A stretch of 64,000 bases of DNA from Deltaproteobacteria bacterium (GTDB lineage Bacteria > Desulfobacterota > GWC2-55-46 > DRQE01). Positions 28,343-38,426 of the stretch are shown one piece after another. The stretch spans positions 62,001 to 126,000 of the forward strand of contig WGFM01000002.1 of the NCBI GenBank assembly GCA_015492245.1, in the 5' to 3' direction. The notes beneath the pieces are model-generated. The model was not told the origin of the DNA, did not search any database, and saw only the letters and a list, made by a program, of their open reading frames with translations. The translations under genes and the position numbers were made by a program. The first letter of the stretch is position 1, and every line of letters begins with the position of its first letter.

Positions 28343-29194
28343 ATGGCACAGATAATAGACGGCAAGGCGATAGCACAGAGGGTGAGAGAGGAGATCAAAG
28401 AGGAGGTGGATGAGCTCAAAAGAAGGGGGATAACCCCTGGGCTTGCGGTTGTGTTAGTTGGTGAGGACCCGGCCTCAAGGATATATGTGAGGAACAAGAA
28501 GAATGCGGCAGAGAAGACGGGTATAAACTCCTTCGAGCACCACCTTCCAGAGGATACCCCGCAGGACGAGCTTCTAAGGCTTGTAAGAAGGCTCAACGAG
28601 GATGACAATGTCCACGGCATACTGGTTCAGCTTCCCCTGCCCGCACATATAGACACGGCAGTGGTTATAGAGGCCATCTCGCCAGAAAAGGATGTGGATG
28701 GCTTCCATCCATACAATGTGGGCAGACTCCTTACAGGAAACCCCATCTTCGAGCCATGCACACCAAAGGGCATAATGGAGCTCCTTAAAAGAAGCGGGAT
28801 AGAGCCTGCTGGCAGGGATGCCGTTGTTGTTGGTAGGTCCAACATAGTGGGCAAGCCTGTGGCCCTGATGCTGCTCGCACAGAACGCAACGGTTACGGTG
28901 TGTCATTCCAGAACCCGCCATATAGAGAGAAAGGTTTCAGAGGCAGACATCCTTGTATGTGCCGTTGGTAGAGCCGGGTTCATCAGGGGCGGGTGGATAA
29001 AAGAGGGAAGTGTGGTCATAGATGTGGGTGTGAACAGGCTCGAAGATGGCAGCCTTGTGGGCGATGTGGAGTTCGAGGAGGCAAGAAGGAGGGCAGCCCA
29101 TGTAACCCCTGTGCCCGGTGGGGTGGGTCCAATGACCATAGCCATGCTTCTTTCCAATACTGTGCTTGCTGCAAAGAGGCGAGCCGAGGGATGA
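28343..29194 (+). CDS. folD: Methylene-THF dehydrogenase/cyclohydrolase
   Basis: A 283-residue bifunctional enzyme interconverting methylene- and formyl-tetrahydrofolate. [14 protein letters not shown] contains the catalytic Lys. QLPLPAHI and [13 protein letters not shown] are family signatures, the NADP site is [14 protein letters not shown], and the end is [15 protein letters not shown]. The stop overlaps the start of the MetV gene (ATGA), consistent with a shared one-carbon role. Confidence 0.96.
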   Translation: MAQIIDGKAIAQRVREEIKEEVDELKRRGITPGLAVVLVGEDPASRIYVRNKKNAAEKTGINSFEHHLPEDTPQDELLRLVRRLNEDDNVHGILVQLPLPAHIDTAVVIEAISPEKDVDGFHPYNVGRLLTGNPIFEPCTPKGIMELLKRSGIEPAGRDAVVVGRSNIVGKPVALMLLAQNATVTVCHSRTRHIERKVSEADILVCAVGRAGFIRGGWIKEGSVVIDVGVNRLEDGSLVGDVEFEEARRRAAHVTPVPGGVGPMTIAMLLSNTVLAAKRRAEG

Positions 29195-29838
29195 TTATAA
29201 CGAAAAAGAAGAGTCCTGAAGAGATTCTCAAAACCCTCGATGGCTTTGAGAATATATACCTTTTCGGTTGCAACGCCTGTGCCCAGCAATGCAGGACCGG
29301 CGGCAGCGAAGAGCTCGATGAGATGGAAGGACTCCTAAAGGAGCAGGGCTTCAGTGTGTGTGGCACAGCCCTCCTTGAAGAAACCTGTTACCGTCAACTT
29401 GTGCTCAAGACCTTGAGGCAGGATGAGGCCACAAAAAAGGCCGATGCCTTCCTGGTGCTGTCCTGTGGGGCAGGTGTCAAGACCGTCTCCGACTGTGTGC
29501 CCGAAGAGGTGCCGACACTGCCAGCCCTCGATACCATCTTTCTTGCGAGCGTTGAGAGGGTGGGCAGGTTCTTCGAGGGATGCTCCCTCTGTGGTGAATG
29601 TGTGCTCGCAAGGACAGCAGGTGTATGTCCACATACAGAATGCCCCAAGGGGTTGCTTAACGGACCCTGTGGTGGCATGCACGATGGCATGTGCGAGGTA
29701 GACCCGCAGAACGAGTGTGCATGGGCAAGGATATACAAAAAACTCAAAAAACAGGGTAGAATGGATACTATGAGGGAACATGTGCCCCCGAAGGACAACT
29801 CTGTGAAGACACGGCCAGGAAGACTCCTTTTAAGATAG
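29191..29838 (+). CDS. metV: MetV-like methylene-THF reductase C-terminal-type protein
   Basis: A 215-residue Cys-rich protein. ATG 29191 overlaps the folD stop. It has an N-terminal C27-x2-C30-x3-C34 motif (GCNACAQQC). The second half has C131-x2-C134-x2-C137 (CSLCGEC), followed by [17 protein letters not shown] and [15 protein letters not shown]. This is the MetV/DUF pattern that binds metal or Fe-S and, in acetogens, forms a complex with MetF methylene-tetrahydrofolate reductase. Unusually, no metF lies next to it here. Its place after folD supports one-carbon metabolism. Confidence 0.85.
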   Translation: MIITKKKSPEEILKTLDGFENIYLFGCNACAQQCRTGGSEELDEMEGLLKEQGFSVCGTALLEETCYRQLVLKTLRQDEATKKADAFLVLSCGAGVKTVSDCVPEEVPTLPALDTIFLASVERVGRFFEGCSLCGECVLARTAGVCPHTECPKGLLNGPCGGMHDGMCEVDPQNECAWARIYKKLKKQGRMDTMREHVPPKDNSVKTRPGRLLLR

Positions 29839-29844
29839 ACTCCC

Positions 29845-31023
29845 ATGGGCTACATGGACAGATACATAAAATTCCTTGCAAGGTACATAAAACTCGATTC
29901 CTATCCGGTCTGCTGTTCAACCAGAGAGCGCAGGATGAGACAGGATTTGAGAAAACACAATCTTCTCGTATATACCGACAGGCTGGGCTCTTTCAGCTAT
30001 GGTTACGACCATCCCATGAGACCCGCAAGGTTGAGGCTAACCCATGAAAGGCTTAAAAGATACGGGCTTGTAGATGAGAAAAACCTTGTAGAACCAGGAG
30101 AGGTTACAGAAAAGGAGCTTCTCTGGTTCCATACAGAGGACTACATAGAGGTGCTCAGGAAGGCAGACAGCGCAATACTGCCAGAGGATGCCGCAAGGTA
30201 TGGGCTTGGTATGGGAGACAACCCTGTGTTCAAGGGGGTGTTCCAGTGGTCTCTCTTGACTGTGGGTGGGTCTCTGATTGCAGCGGAGTTTGTGGCATCT
30301 GGAAAGAGTGATGTTGTCTTTAACATATCCGGTGGGCTGCACCATGCCATGCCATCGAGGGCAAGCGGGTTCTGCTACCTCAACGACCCTGCCATAGCCA
30401 TACACTATCTCCTGAGGAAGGGCAAGAGGGTTGCCTATGTGGATATAGATGCACACCATGGCGATGGAGTGGAGAGGGCATTCTACAGGGAGCCGAGGGT
30501 GCTCACCATTTCGATACACGAGGACCCTCGATACCTCTTCCCTGGAACGGGTCTTCCGCAGGATATGGGCGAGGGAGCTGGCCGTGGTTTCAGTGTGAAT
30601 GTGCCTGTTCCTCCGGGCACAGGGGATGTTCTGTTCCTCAAGGTCTTCGAGGAGGTGGTGCCTCCGTTTATCGAGGCATTCGAGCCTGATATACTGGTTA
30701 CACAGCTTGGTGTGGACACCCTCAGGGGTGATCCCATAACACATCTTGAGCTTACAACCTATGGGTTCGAGACCATGGTGAGATGGTTCAGAACAACTGG
30801 TATACCCTGGGTTGCACTCGGTGGTGGGGGATACAATGTGGAGCATGTGGCAAATGCATGGGCCATAGGGTGGGCTGTGATGAACGATATGGAGGTGCCC
30901 CAGGAGTTAAAAGACGAGCCCATGGAGAAAGAGCCCTCAAGGAGACACATTGAAGAGGTGGAGAAGACAGTAAGGTTTCTCAAGGAGAATGCGTTGCCAC
31001 TTGTAAAGAAGAAGGAGTGGTGA
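29845..31023 (+). CDS. acuC: Histone-deacetylase-family protein, AcuC-like
   Basis: Up to 392 residues. Family similarity begins only near residue 40 (VYTDRLGSFSYGYDHPMRP), so an in-frame ATG at 29935 may be the true start; neither start has a strong ribosome-binding site. Deacetylase zinc/catalytic motifs are complete: GGLHHAMPSRASGFCYLND, VDIDAHHGDGVE, QLGVDTLRGDP and GGGGYN. AcuC-type enzymes remove acetyl groups from lysine, for example on acetyl-CoA synthetase, but no acs gene is near. Its stop overlaps ald. Confidence 0.88.
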   Translation: MGYMDRYIKFLARYIKLDSYPVCCSTRERRMRQDLRKHNLLVYTDRLGSFSYGYDHPMRPARLRLTHERLKRYGLVDEKNLVEPGEVTEKELLWFHTEDYIEVLRKADSAILPEDAARYGLGMGDNPVFKGVFQWSLLTVGGSLIAAEFVASGKSDVVFNISGGLHHAMPSRASGFCYLNDPAIAIHYLLRKGKRVAYVDIDAHHGDGVERAFYREPRVLTISIHEDPRYLFPGTGLPQDMGEGAGRGFSVNVPVPPGTGDVLFLKVFEEVVPPFIEAFEPDILVTQLGVDTLRGDPITHLELTTYGFETMVRWFRTTGIPWVALGGGGYNVEHVANAWAIGWAVMNDMEVPQELKDEPMEKEPSRRHIEEVEKTVRFLKENALPLVKKKEW

Positions 31024-32132
31024 TGATAATAGGCGTTCCAAAGGAGATAAAGGAGGCAGAATACAGGGTGGCGATGGTGCCCTCTGGTGTCAGGGCACTT
31101 GTAGAGAAGGGACACACGGTGCTCGTTGAGAAAGGAGCCGGCACAGGCAGTGGTATCCAGGATGATGAATATGTGGACGCAGGTGCCAGGCTCGTGCAGG
31201 CTGCCGCAGAGGTGTACTCACAGGCAGAACTTGTGGTGAAGGTGAAAGAACCACTTGAAGAGGAATATCCCCTCCTCAGGGAGGGCACAACCCTTTTCAC
31301 CTTTCTTCATCTTGCAACAAAAAAGGGGCTTGCCAGGGTGCTCCTCGAAAAGAAGATTACCGCCATAGGCTATGAGACCCTTGAGACAGAAGAGGGGCTG
31401 CCAATACTCAAGCCCATGAGTGAGATAGCAGGAAGGATTTCTGTGCTTCTGGCGTCCTATTTCATGCAGAAGCACATGGGTGGAAGGGGGCTTCTTGTAA
31501 GCGGGGTGCCAGGGGTTGAGAGGGCGAGGGTCATTGTAATAGGTGGTGGCACCGTGGGGCTCAATGCCGCAAGGACTGCTGTGGGGCTGTATGCCGATGT
31601 TACGGTGCTCGATGTGGATGCAGAAAGGCTCAGGGCTGTAGATGCGCTATTTCCAGGCCGTGTAACAACCCTTTTTTCCAACAGCTACAATGTGGAGCAG
31701 GCTGTCAAAGGAGCAGATATACTGGTGGGATGTGTGCACATACCGGGCCTGAGGACCCCACGGATAGTTACAGAAGATATGGTAAAGGCCATGAAGAAGG
31801 GTAGCATCATAATGGATGTTGCGGTTGATCAGGGTGGATGTGTTGAGACCATAAGAGCCACAACCCACAGTGAGCCTGTCTACGAGCTGCACGGCATACT
31901 CCACTATGGTGTTACCAACATACCAGGGGCTGTGCCAAGAAGTTCCACATTCGCACTCGCCAATGTTACACTTCCCTACATACAGGCCATCGCAGACGCT
32001 GGACCCAGAGAGGCCATAGGAAAGGACAGGGCCTTGCAGAGGGGTGTCAATACCATGGGTGGCTGCATAACACACCCCAATGTCGCCAGGACACTGGGTA
32101 TGGAATATGGCCCTGTTGAAATGGTAGACTGA
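31023..32132 (+). CDS. ald: Alanine dehydrogenase
   Basis: A 369-residue NAD enzyme interconverting alanine and pyruvate plus ammonia. ATG 31023 is preferred to GTG 31017 or 31020, because AAGGAG ends at 31016 and because MIIGVPKEIK is the standard N-terminus. It has KVKEPLEEE and FTFLHLATKK with the catalytic Lys/His region, the NAD loop IGGGTVGLNAA, and MDVAVDQGG near the end, all typical of Ald. The neighbouring acuC gene overlaps it. Confidence 0.95.
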   Translation: MIIGVPKEIKEAEYRVAMVPSGVRALVEKGHTVLVEKGAGTGSGIQDDEYVDAGARLVQAAAEVYSQAELVVKVKEPLEEEYPLLREGTTLFTFLHLATKKGLARVLLEKKITAIGYETLETEEGLPILKPMSEIAGRISVLLASYFMQKHMGGRGLLVSGVPGVERARVIVIGGGTVGLNAARTAVGLYADVTVLDVDAERLRAVDALFPGRVTTLFSNSYNVEQAVKGADILVGCVHIPGLRTPRIVTEDMVKAMKKGSIIMDVAVDQGGCVETIRATTHSEPVYELHGILHYGVTNIPGAVPRSSTFALANVTLPYIQAIADAGPREAIGKDRALQRGVNTMGGCITHPNVARTLGMEYGPVEMVD

Positions 32133-32156
32133 AAGAAAACGAGATAAGCCATCGCC

Positions 32157-33218
32157 ATGACAGTAAGGACCCTGAAAGACAGCCTTCTGGCATTTCTTGT
32201 TCTTGCCCTTCTTGGCGGGTGTATGCCGGCCCTTGAGGTGCCCGAGGCAGAGAAGGCCGCCCTCTACCAGGAGGCCCAGAGGCAGCGTGAGCTTGCATTC
32301 TCCCTGTACATAAGGCGCGAGGAGAGGCTCTGGAATGTGGCCCTGCCCCTTTTGAGGGCAGCAAGCAGGTTCTGTGAAGACAACAGGGGATACTCCTACG
32401 GGTTTGTCATACACGATGCTAACTCCTATGGAGAGGAGTACCGCCAGATAGCGAGAAGATACTTTTCCATCTACGACGATGGTATCTACATAAGGTATGT
32501 GCATCCGGAGATGGCGGCAGGAAGGATGGGACTTGAGGGGGGAGACCGCATACTCTCTGTAAATGGCATACCCACAGAGGGTATGACGAGGAAGGAGCTG
32601 GGCTCGCTCATAAAGAGCTCCACAAAGAGGTTGAGCCTTACAGTAAGAAGGGATGGCGATGTGGAGGAGTTCGAGCTCGTCCCTGATGCCGTCTGTGGCT
32701 ACAATGTAAGGCTTGTGGTGCACGATGCGGTCAATGCCTTTGCAGATGGACAGAATGTAACCATAACCACAGGGATGATGCGTTTTACCGAGAGCGACCG
32801 GGAACTCGCCCTCGTTGTGGGCCACGAGATAGCCCACAATGCCCTTGGACACATCAGGAAGACCCAGGGCAACATACTCGTGGGCACCCTTTTCGACATA
32901 CTCATAGAGTCAACCACAGGGGTCTCCACAGAGGGGCTCTTTGGAAGGCTCGGCAGTCAGATGTTCAGCCAGGAGTTCGAGGCAGAGGCAGACTACATGG
33001 GGCTCTACATCGTGGCAGGGGCAGGCTACGAGATAAAGGAGGCCCACTACTTCTGGCGAAGGATGGCGGTGGAGCATCCAGGCTCCATAAAGACCAACTT
33101 TTCTGCCACACACCCATCTACCCCCCAGAGGTTTGTCGCCCTTGAGAATACCGTAAAGGAGATAGAGGAGAAGAGGAAGGCAGGCCTGCCCCTTGTTCCA
33201 GAGAAGAGGGCGAGGTAG
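32157..33218 (+). CDS. M48-family metalloprotease lipoprotein with PDZ domain
   Basis: A 353-residue protein. The N-terminus is a lipoprotein signal with lipobox LGGC (Cys near residue 22). A PDZ domain spans about 95-180 (GRMGLEGGDRILSVNGIP). The M48 peptidase domain follows, with zinc motif H223-E-I-A-H227, third ligand in EAEADYMG, and the closing SATHPSTPQR motif. It is therefore a periplasm-facing membrane-anchored protease, probably for envelope quality control. Its stop is 7 bases from the convergent nucleoside transporter. Confidence 0.9.
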   Translation: MTVRTLKDSLLAFLVLALLGGCMPALEVPEAEKAALYQEAQRQRELAFSLYIRREERLWNVALPLLRAASRFCEDNRGYSYGFVIHDANSYGEEYRQIARRYFSIYDDGIYIRYVHPEMAAGRMGLEGGDRILSVNGIPTEGMTRKELGSLIKSSTKRLSLTVRRDGDVEEFELVPDAVCGYNVRLVVHDAVNAFADGQNVTITTGMMRFTESDRELALVVGHEIAHNALGHIRKTQGNILVGTLFDILIESTTGVSTEGLFGRLGSQMFSQEFEAEADYMGLYIVAGAGYEIKEAHYFWRRMAVEHPGSIKTNFSATHPSTPQRFVALENTVKEIEEKRKAGLPLVPEKRAR

Positions 33219-33225
33219 TCTGGCC

Positions 33226-34425
33226 CTAAAGGAGTATGCCTGCTATGGTTGCCGTCATGAACCCTGCCAGTGTGCCTGCAAGAAGGGCCTTGAGGCCCAG
33301 CCGTGAGACCTCTTTCTTCCTTCGTGGCACGAGCCCTCCGATGCCTCCTATAAGGATCGCAAGGCTGCCGAAGTTTGCAAAGCTGCAGAGCGCATAGGTG
33401 GCAATCACAACAGAGCGGGGGCTCAGTGAGCCATCTTCTATGTAGCCCTGCAGCATCTGGTAGGATATGAACTCGTTGAATATGACCTTTATGCCAAGAA
33501 GTCGCCCAACCTCAACCGATTCCTCCCAGGGCACCCCCATTATGAACGCAACGGGAGAGAAGAGATAGCCCGTTATATCCCCGAAGGAGGTGCCAAGCTG
33601 GCCAAGGAGGCTATCGAGCATGCCTATTACAGACACAAAGGCTATGAGCATGGCACCTATGGTGAGTGCGAGTTTCAGCCCCTCGGTAGCACCTGTTGCA
33701 AGTGCCTCTATGGTGTTTGCATCATCACTCTCAATATCCACGGTGGAAATGTTGTCGGTGGTGGAAGGGCTTGTCTCTGGCACGATGAGTTTTGCCATGA
33801 CTATGCTTGCAGGTGCACTCATCACAGAGGCTGCCAGAAGGTGGCCTGCATCTGCCCCGAAACTCACATAGGCGGCCATCACACTGCCTGCTATTGTCGC
33901 CATAAAGCCTGTCATAAGGCAGAAGAGTTCGGACCTGGTCATCCTCTCTATGTATGACTTCACCCCTGTTATGGCCTCTATACCCATGAAGACAAAGGCA
34001 CTGGAGGTGAAGGCCTCTATGCCCGTTGCCTGCATGGTTCTTCTCATCACCCATGCCATGCCCCTTATTATCGCCTGGAGTATGCCGTAATGATACAGAA
34101 CAGCCATGAGGGATGAAACGAATATTATTGTGGGCAACACCTTGAAGGCCACTATGGCACCCATCGATGGATCATCAACAAGCCTTCCAAAGAGAAAACC
34201 TGCCCCGATGTCGGTAAAGTTCAGTAGCTGTGTCATTACAAGCCTTGCCACATCGAAGACCACATAGCCTACGGCTGTCTTGAGTATGACAAGGGCAAAG
34301 AGAAACTGCAGGGCCACTCCCCACAGCACAAGCCTTATGTTTATGGCCCTTCTGTTTTCGGACAGAAGCACCCCTGTGAGTATGAACAGGAGGAGCCCGG
34401 CACCACTCAACAGCTGTTCAATCAA
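33226..34425 (-). CDS. Concentrative nucleoside transporter (NupC family)
   Basis: The frame opens at a TTG at 34512, but the preferred start is TTG 34425. That start has AAAGGAGG 11 bases upstream and gives 399 residues, the usual NupC length. It has about eight to ten membrane helices. The family core is visible in MGIEAITGVKSYIERMTRSELFCLMTGFMATIAGSVMAAYV and GADAGHLLAASVMSAPA. It imports nucleosides with a cation gradient. It is divergent from the gamma-glutamyl gene cluster, with about 160 bases between the two starts. Confidence 0.9.
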   Translation of the reverse strand: MIEQLLSGAGLLLFILTGVLLSENRRAINIRLVLWGVALQFLFALVILKTAVGYVVFDVARLVMTQLLNFTDIGAGFLFGRLVDDPSMGAIVAFKVLPTIIFVSSLMAVLYHYGILQAIIRGMAWVMRRTMQATGIEAFTSSAFVFMGIEAITGVKSYIERMTRSELFCLMTGFMATIAGSVMAAYVSFGADAGHLLAASVMSAPASIVMAKLIVPETSPSTTDNISTVDIESDDANTIEALATGATEGLKLALTIGAMLIAFVSVIGMLDSLLGQLGTSFGDITGYLFSPVAFIMGVPWEESVEVGRLLGIKVIFNEFISYQMLQGYIEDGSLSPRSVVIATYALCSFANFGSLAILIGGIGGLVPRRKKEVSRLGLKALLAGTLAGFMTATIAGILL

Positions 34426-34583
34426 CTCTTGGAAGACCTCCTTTGATGGTTTTGAGCTTCCAGAGGATGATAATATGGCAGCACTTTTGGTGTCAAGCCC
34501 TGCAGAGCGCAACCTCTGGGGCTACCCATTAAGCACTTGATTTATTCTATGGGGATGGTATCTTTTAAAGATAGCCTTTTGTT

Positions 34584-35714
34584 ATGGACCTTGAATTCAA
34601 ACCATCAGAACCGCTTACCCTGGGGATAGAGCTTGAGATTCAGCTTATAGACCCTGTAACACTTGAGCTCAAGCACACATCCACAGAAATCATAGAGGGG
34701 CTCAAAGGGATAGAGGGCACTGTAAAGCACGAGTTCTTTCTGTCCAACCTTGAGCTCAACACCCCTGTATGCAGGACCATGGAAGAGGCGGAAGAAAGGC
34801 TCTATGGGGAGTTGGCCCTCATACTGGAGGAGGCCAGGAGGCAGGACACCCTTTTGTGGCTTTCTGGCACCCATCCGTTCTCTCCATGGAGAGGACAGCG
34901 CCTTACGGACAAACCACGCTACAGGATGCTCGCAGAAAGGCTTGGCATCGTTTCCCGCAGGTTCAACATATTCGGCCTCCATGTGCATGTGGGTATAGGG
35001 GATGGACAGAGGTGTATAGACATAATGAACAGAGTTCTCTACTACCTGCCCCATCTTCTTGCCCTCTCGGTCAACTCGCCCTTCTGGGAGGGCGAGCCCA
35101 CGGGGCTGCATTCTTACAGGACGAAGGTGCTCGAGAACCTTCCGATAGCAGGGCTACCCTTTTACTTCAAGGACTGGGATGAGTATAAGAGTGTTGTCAA
35201 CACCTATCTTGTTACAGACACCATAACCACCATACGGGAGATATGGTGGGACATGCGCCCCCACCCTGACTTCGGCACCCTCGAGTTCAGGATATGCGAC
35301 ATGCCGCTTACACTCAAGGAGGTTCTGGCGATAACAGCGCTCATACAGGCACTGGTGCGCAAGACGGGAAGGGATGTGGAAGAAGGAATATCCTTCAGAA
35401 GGCCCCATTCTGCCATAACGAGGGAGAACAAGTGGAGGGCCGCAAGATACGGGCTCGACGGAAGGTTCATAACAGCCGATGGTAGAGACACGGTGCCAGT
35501 AAGAAAGGCCATAGAGGATGTGCTCTCCATGGTGGAAGAAGATGTAAAGAGGCTCGGCACGGGGATGTATATAGACGGGGTGGAGGAGATAGCCTCGTCC
35601 AGAACGGGCTCTTCCATACAGATTGCTGAATACGAGAAGGAGGGTAGCCTCAAGGCGGTGGTGAGAGAGCTTTCCCGGAGGCTTGAGAGGGAGGTAAAGG
35701 GTTGGCAGAGCTGA
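34584..35714 (+). CDS. GCS2-family carboxylate-amine ligase (YbdK-like)
   Basis: A 376-residue ATP-dependent ligase related to glutamate-cysteine ligase type 2. Family motifs: GIELEIQLID with metal-binding Glu residues near the N-terminus, HEFFLSNLELNT, SGTHPFSPW, FGLHVHVG (near residue 135), and TLEFRICDMP (near 230). YbdK-like enzymes join glutamate to an amine by its gamma-carboxyl group; the amine partner is unknown. Its stop overlaps the TTG start of the gamma-glutamyltransferase gene by 13 bases, suggesting a shared gamma-glutamyl pathway. Confidence 0.9.
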   Translation: MDLEFKPSEPLTLGIELEIQLIDPVTLELKHTSTEIIEGLKGIEGTVKHEFFLSNLELNTPVCRTMEEAEERLYGELALILEEARRQDTLLWLSGTHPFSPWRGQRLTDKPRYRMLAERLGIVSRRFNIFGLHVHVGIGDGQRCIDIMNRVLYYLPHLLALSVNSPFWEGEPTGLHSYRTKVLENLPIAGLPFYFKDWDEYKSVVNTYLVTDTITTIREIWWDMRPHPDFGTLEFRICDMPLTLKEVLAITALIQALVRKTGRDVEEGISFRRPHSAITRENKWRAARYGLDGRFITADGRDTVPVRKAIEDVLSMVEEDVKRLGTGMYIDGVEEIASSRTGSSIQIAEYEKEGSLKAVVRELSRRLEREVKGWQS

Positions 35715-37228
35715 GGGCAACAGGGGGTGTGGTGGCGGCAGGCCATCCCCTTACGGCAAGGGCAGGGGCACGGATGCTCGAGCGTGGTGGAAATGCCTTC
35801 GATGCGGCCATTGCATCTGTTTTTGCATCCTGTATGTGCGAGTCCGCCCTTACGAGCCCTGCAGGTGGTGGGTTCCTTCTGGGGCATGTGGGAAGAGAAG
35901 GGGTTACCCTGCTCTATGACTTCTTCAGCAACACCCCTGGCAGGGGTCATACAGAAAGGAAGGACTCCCTTGAGTTCTTCCCCATAGAGATAAACTTCAT
36001 AGGCACCCCGCAGGAACTCTACATAGGCCGTGGTTCTGCTGCGGTGCCATCCACCATGGCAGGGCTCGATGAGGTATACAGGCGCCATGCCACACTCCCC
36101 CTCGAAAGGCTTCTCGAACCCACCATAGAGTATGCACAGGATGGCATAGTGCTCAACGAGAGACAGGCTGAAATTATCGGCATACTCTCGCCAATGCTTA
36201 CCCTTACAGAGGAGGGCAGGGAGATATACGCCCCCTCTGGCAGTGTGCTGAAAGAAGGTGATGTAATAAAGAATCCAGCACTCGCAGAGACACTTCGCTA
36301 TCTTGCAAGAGAAGGGCTCGGTGCATTCTTTACAGGCCATATAAGGGATGCCATAGTTGCCACATTCTCTCCACCCAGGGGGCTTATAACAGAAGAGGAC
36401 TTGAGGGAATACTGTGTGGCCGAAAGGGAACCGCTGGTCTTCGAGTATCGCAACAACTACATATACACCAATCCGCCTCCATCTGCAGGGGGACTGCTCA
36501 TGGGGTTATCACTGAAGCTACTTGAAGAATATGAGCCAGAGGGACTCGGCCACAACAGCGCCGAATACATAAGGCTTCTTTACAGCATTATGAAGACAGC
36601 CGACGGGGTGAGAAGGGACGAGGAGAACCCTTTGAGTGATGAGTTTGTCCGCCTCTGCAGGCAGAGGCTTGCCCATGGCAACACAACACATATCAGTGTC
36701 ATGGATGAAGAGGGCAATGCCGTAAGTGTTACAACCTCTGTGGGGATAGGCTGTGGCCATATGATACCTGGCACAGGCATTATGATGAACAACATGCTCG
36801 GTGAGGACGAACTCAACCCCGATGGGTTCCACCGGTATCCACCAGGGGTGAGGCTTGCCTCCATGATGTCTCCAGCCATAATAATGGATAGAGACGGAAC
36901 ACCCGCCCTTGTGCTTGGCACAGGGGGAAGCAAGAGGATAAGGAATGCAATGGTTCAGGCAATAGTGAACATGCTGGACTTCGGGTTTCATCCCCAGAGG
37001 GCAGTGGAACTCGCTCGTGTGCACTGGGATGGCGAGATACTCCAGCTCGAAGAGGGCATAGACCCTGCGGTAAAGGAGGCCCTCGAAAGAGAGGGCATAA
37101 GGTGTAACCTCTGGAAGAGAAGGCACATGTACTTTGGTGGTGTCAATATTGCTGCAAGGGATGGGACAGGCTTCCGCGCAGGGGCAGACCCCAGAAGAGG
37201 AGGTTCTACAGTTGAAGTCAGGGGATAG
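35702..37228 (+). CDS. ggt: Gamma-glutamyltransferase
   Basis: A 508-residue Ntn-type hydrolase/transferase. The TTG start at 35702 is supported by GGGAGG upstream. GGNAFDAAIA near residue 35 is the standard entry. The autocatalytic cleavage site is TTH at 328-330, with T328 the expected nucleophile of the small subunit. PPSAGG, GTGIMMNNML and GTGGSKRI complete the family set, and the protein ends normally at PRRGG. No signal peptide is visible, so it may be cytoplasmic, unlike E. coli GGT. It is short compared with E. coli GGT but within range. It overlaps its neighbours on both sides. Confidence 0.92.
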   Translation: MAELRATGGVVAAGHPLTARAGARMLERGGNAFDAAIASVFASCMCESALTSPAGGGFLLGHVGREGVTLLYDFFSNTPGRGHTERKDSLEFFPIEINFIGTPQELYIGRGSAAVPSTMAGLDEVYRRHATLPLERLLEPTIEYAQDGIVLNERQAEIIGILSPMLTLTEEGREIYAPSGSVLKEGDVIKNPALAETLRYLAREGLGAFFTGHIRDAIVATFSPPRGLITEEDLREYCVAEREPLVFEYRNNYIYTNPPPSAGGLLMGLSLKLLEEYEPEGLGHNSAEYIRLLYSIMKTADGVRRDEENPLSDEFVRLCRQRLAHGNTTHISVMDEEGNAVSVTTSVGIGCGHMIPGTGIMMNNMLGEDELNPDGFHRYPPGVRLASMMSPAIIMDRDGTPALVLGTGGSKRIRNAMVQAIVNMLDFGFHPQRAVELARVHWDGEILQLEEGIDPAVKEALEREGIRCNLWKRRHMYFGGVNIAARDGTGFRAGADPRRGGSTVEVRG

Positions 37229-38426
37229 ACTTCTCAAGGAGCTCAAAGAGAGGGTCTCCAACATTACGGCAAGGCTTGTGGAGATAAGGCGGGACATTCA
37301 CAGCCATCCGGAACTGTCCGGCATGGAGCAGAGGACATCACGCCTTGTTGCGGAGGTCTTGAGAGAATGTGGCATAGAGGTAAGAGAGGGGGTTGGCGGA
37401 TATGGTGTGGTTGGAATACTCAGGGGCAAGAGGCCAGGAGGTGTTGTGGGCCTCAGGGCAGATATGGATGCCCTTCCAATGGAGGATATAAAGGCGACAC
37501 CATATGCATCGAGGGTAAAGGGTGTTATGCATGCCTGTGGACACGATGTGCACACAGCAGCACTTCTTGGTGTGGCGATGGTGCTCTCATCGCTCAAGGA
37601 TAGAATAAGTGGCACAGTGAAATTCATCTTCCAGCCCTCTGAAGAGAGTGGCCCAGGGGGGGCAAAGCCCATGATAGATGAGGGAGCCCTGAAAGAGCCA
37701 ACCCCTCAGATAATGGTTGCCCTGCACTGTTACCCCGAGCTCGAGGCGGGCAAGATAGGCTGCAAGGATGGGGTTATGACCGCCTCTTCCGACAGGTTCA
37801 CCATAACCATAAGGGGCAGAAGCGGGCATGCCTCAAGGCCGCACAGGACCGTGGATGCCATACTGGTTGCATCCATGACCATCAGTGCCATACAGCACAT
37901 AGTGAGCCGCAGGACAGACCCACTGCACCATGCGGTCATATCGGTAGGCACCATAAACGGAGGCACAGCGCCCAATATAATAGCAGACAGGGTGGAGATG
38001 AAGGGCACGGTCAGAACCCTCGACAGGGATGTGCGCCAGAAGATACCCCACTACATAGAGATGATACTCAAGGGCATAACCACGGCCACAGAGGCAGCCT
38101 ATGACTTCCACTACGAGTTCGGTAGCCCCTCTGTGATGAATAACCCACAGGTTACAGACCTTGCAAGGGAGGCCATAAAAGAGGCACTCGGAGAGGGCGC
38201 CCTTGTTGAGCTCGAAGAACCACAGATGGGCTCAGAGGACTTCGCCTGCTTCGCAGAGAGGATACCTGCCACATTCTTAAGGCTTGGTACCTCAAACCCA
38301 AGGAAGGGTATAGAATCTTCCCTCCACACACCAGACTTCGATGTGGATGAAGACTCCATAGGGGTGGGGGTTACCGCCCTATCATGGATAACCATCAAAT
38401 ACCTTCTTGAAGGAGGCAGAAGATGA
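37212..38426 (+). CDS. M20-family amidohydrolase (aminoacylase/hippurate hydrolase type)
   Basis: About 404 residues. The TTG at 37212 is chosen as start because AGAGGAGG (37196-37203) stands 8 bases upstream; the frame runs open further, but only inside ggt. Metal-site motifs: DMDALPM, MHACGHDVHTAALLG, QPSEESGPGG and MVALHCYP. EEPQMGSEDFACFAE lies near the end. Such enzymes cleave N-acyl or amide-linked amino acids. Its position after a gamma-glutamyl ligase and ggt suggests hydrolysis of an amide made or moved by them, but the substrate is unknown. Confidence 0.9.
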   Translation: MKSGDRLLKELKERVSNITARLVEIRRDIHSHPELSGMEQRTSRLVAEVLRECGIEVREGVGGYGVVGILRGKRPGGVVGLRADMDALPMEDIKATPYASRVKGVMHACGHDVHTAALLGVAMVLSSLKDRISGTVKFIFQPSEESGPGGAKPMIDEGALKEPTPQIMVALHCYPELEAGKIGCKDGVMTASSDRFTITIRGRSGHASRPHRTVDAILVASMTISAIQHIVSRRTDPLHHAVISVGTINGGTAPNIIADRVEMKGTVRTLDRDVRQKIPHYIEMILKGITTATEAAYDFHYEFGSPSVMNNPQVTDLAREAIKEALGEGALVELEEPQMGSEDFACFAERIPATFLRLGTSNPRKGIESSLHTPDFDVDEDSIGVGVTALSWITIKYLLEGGRR

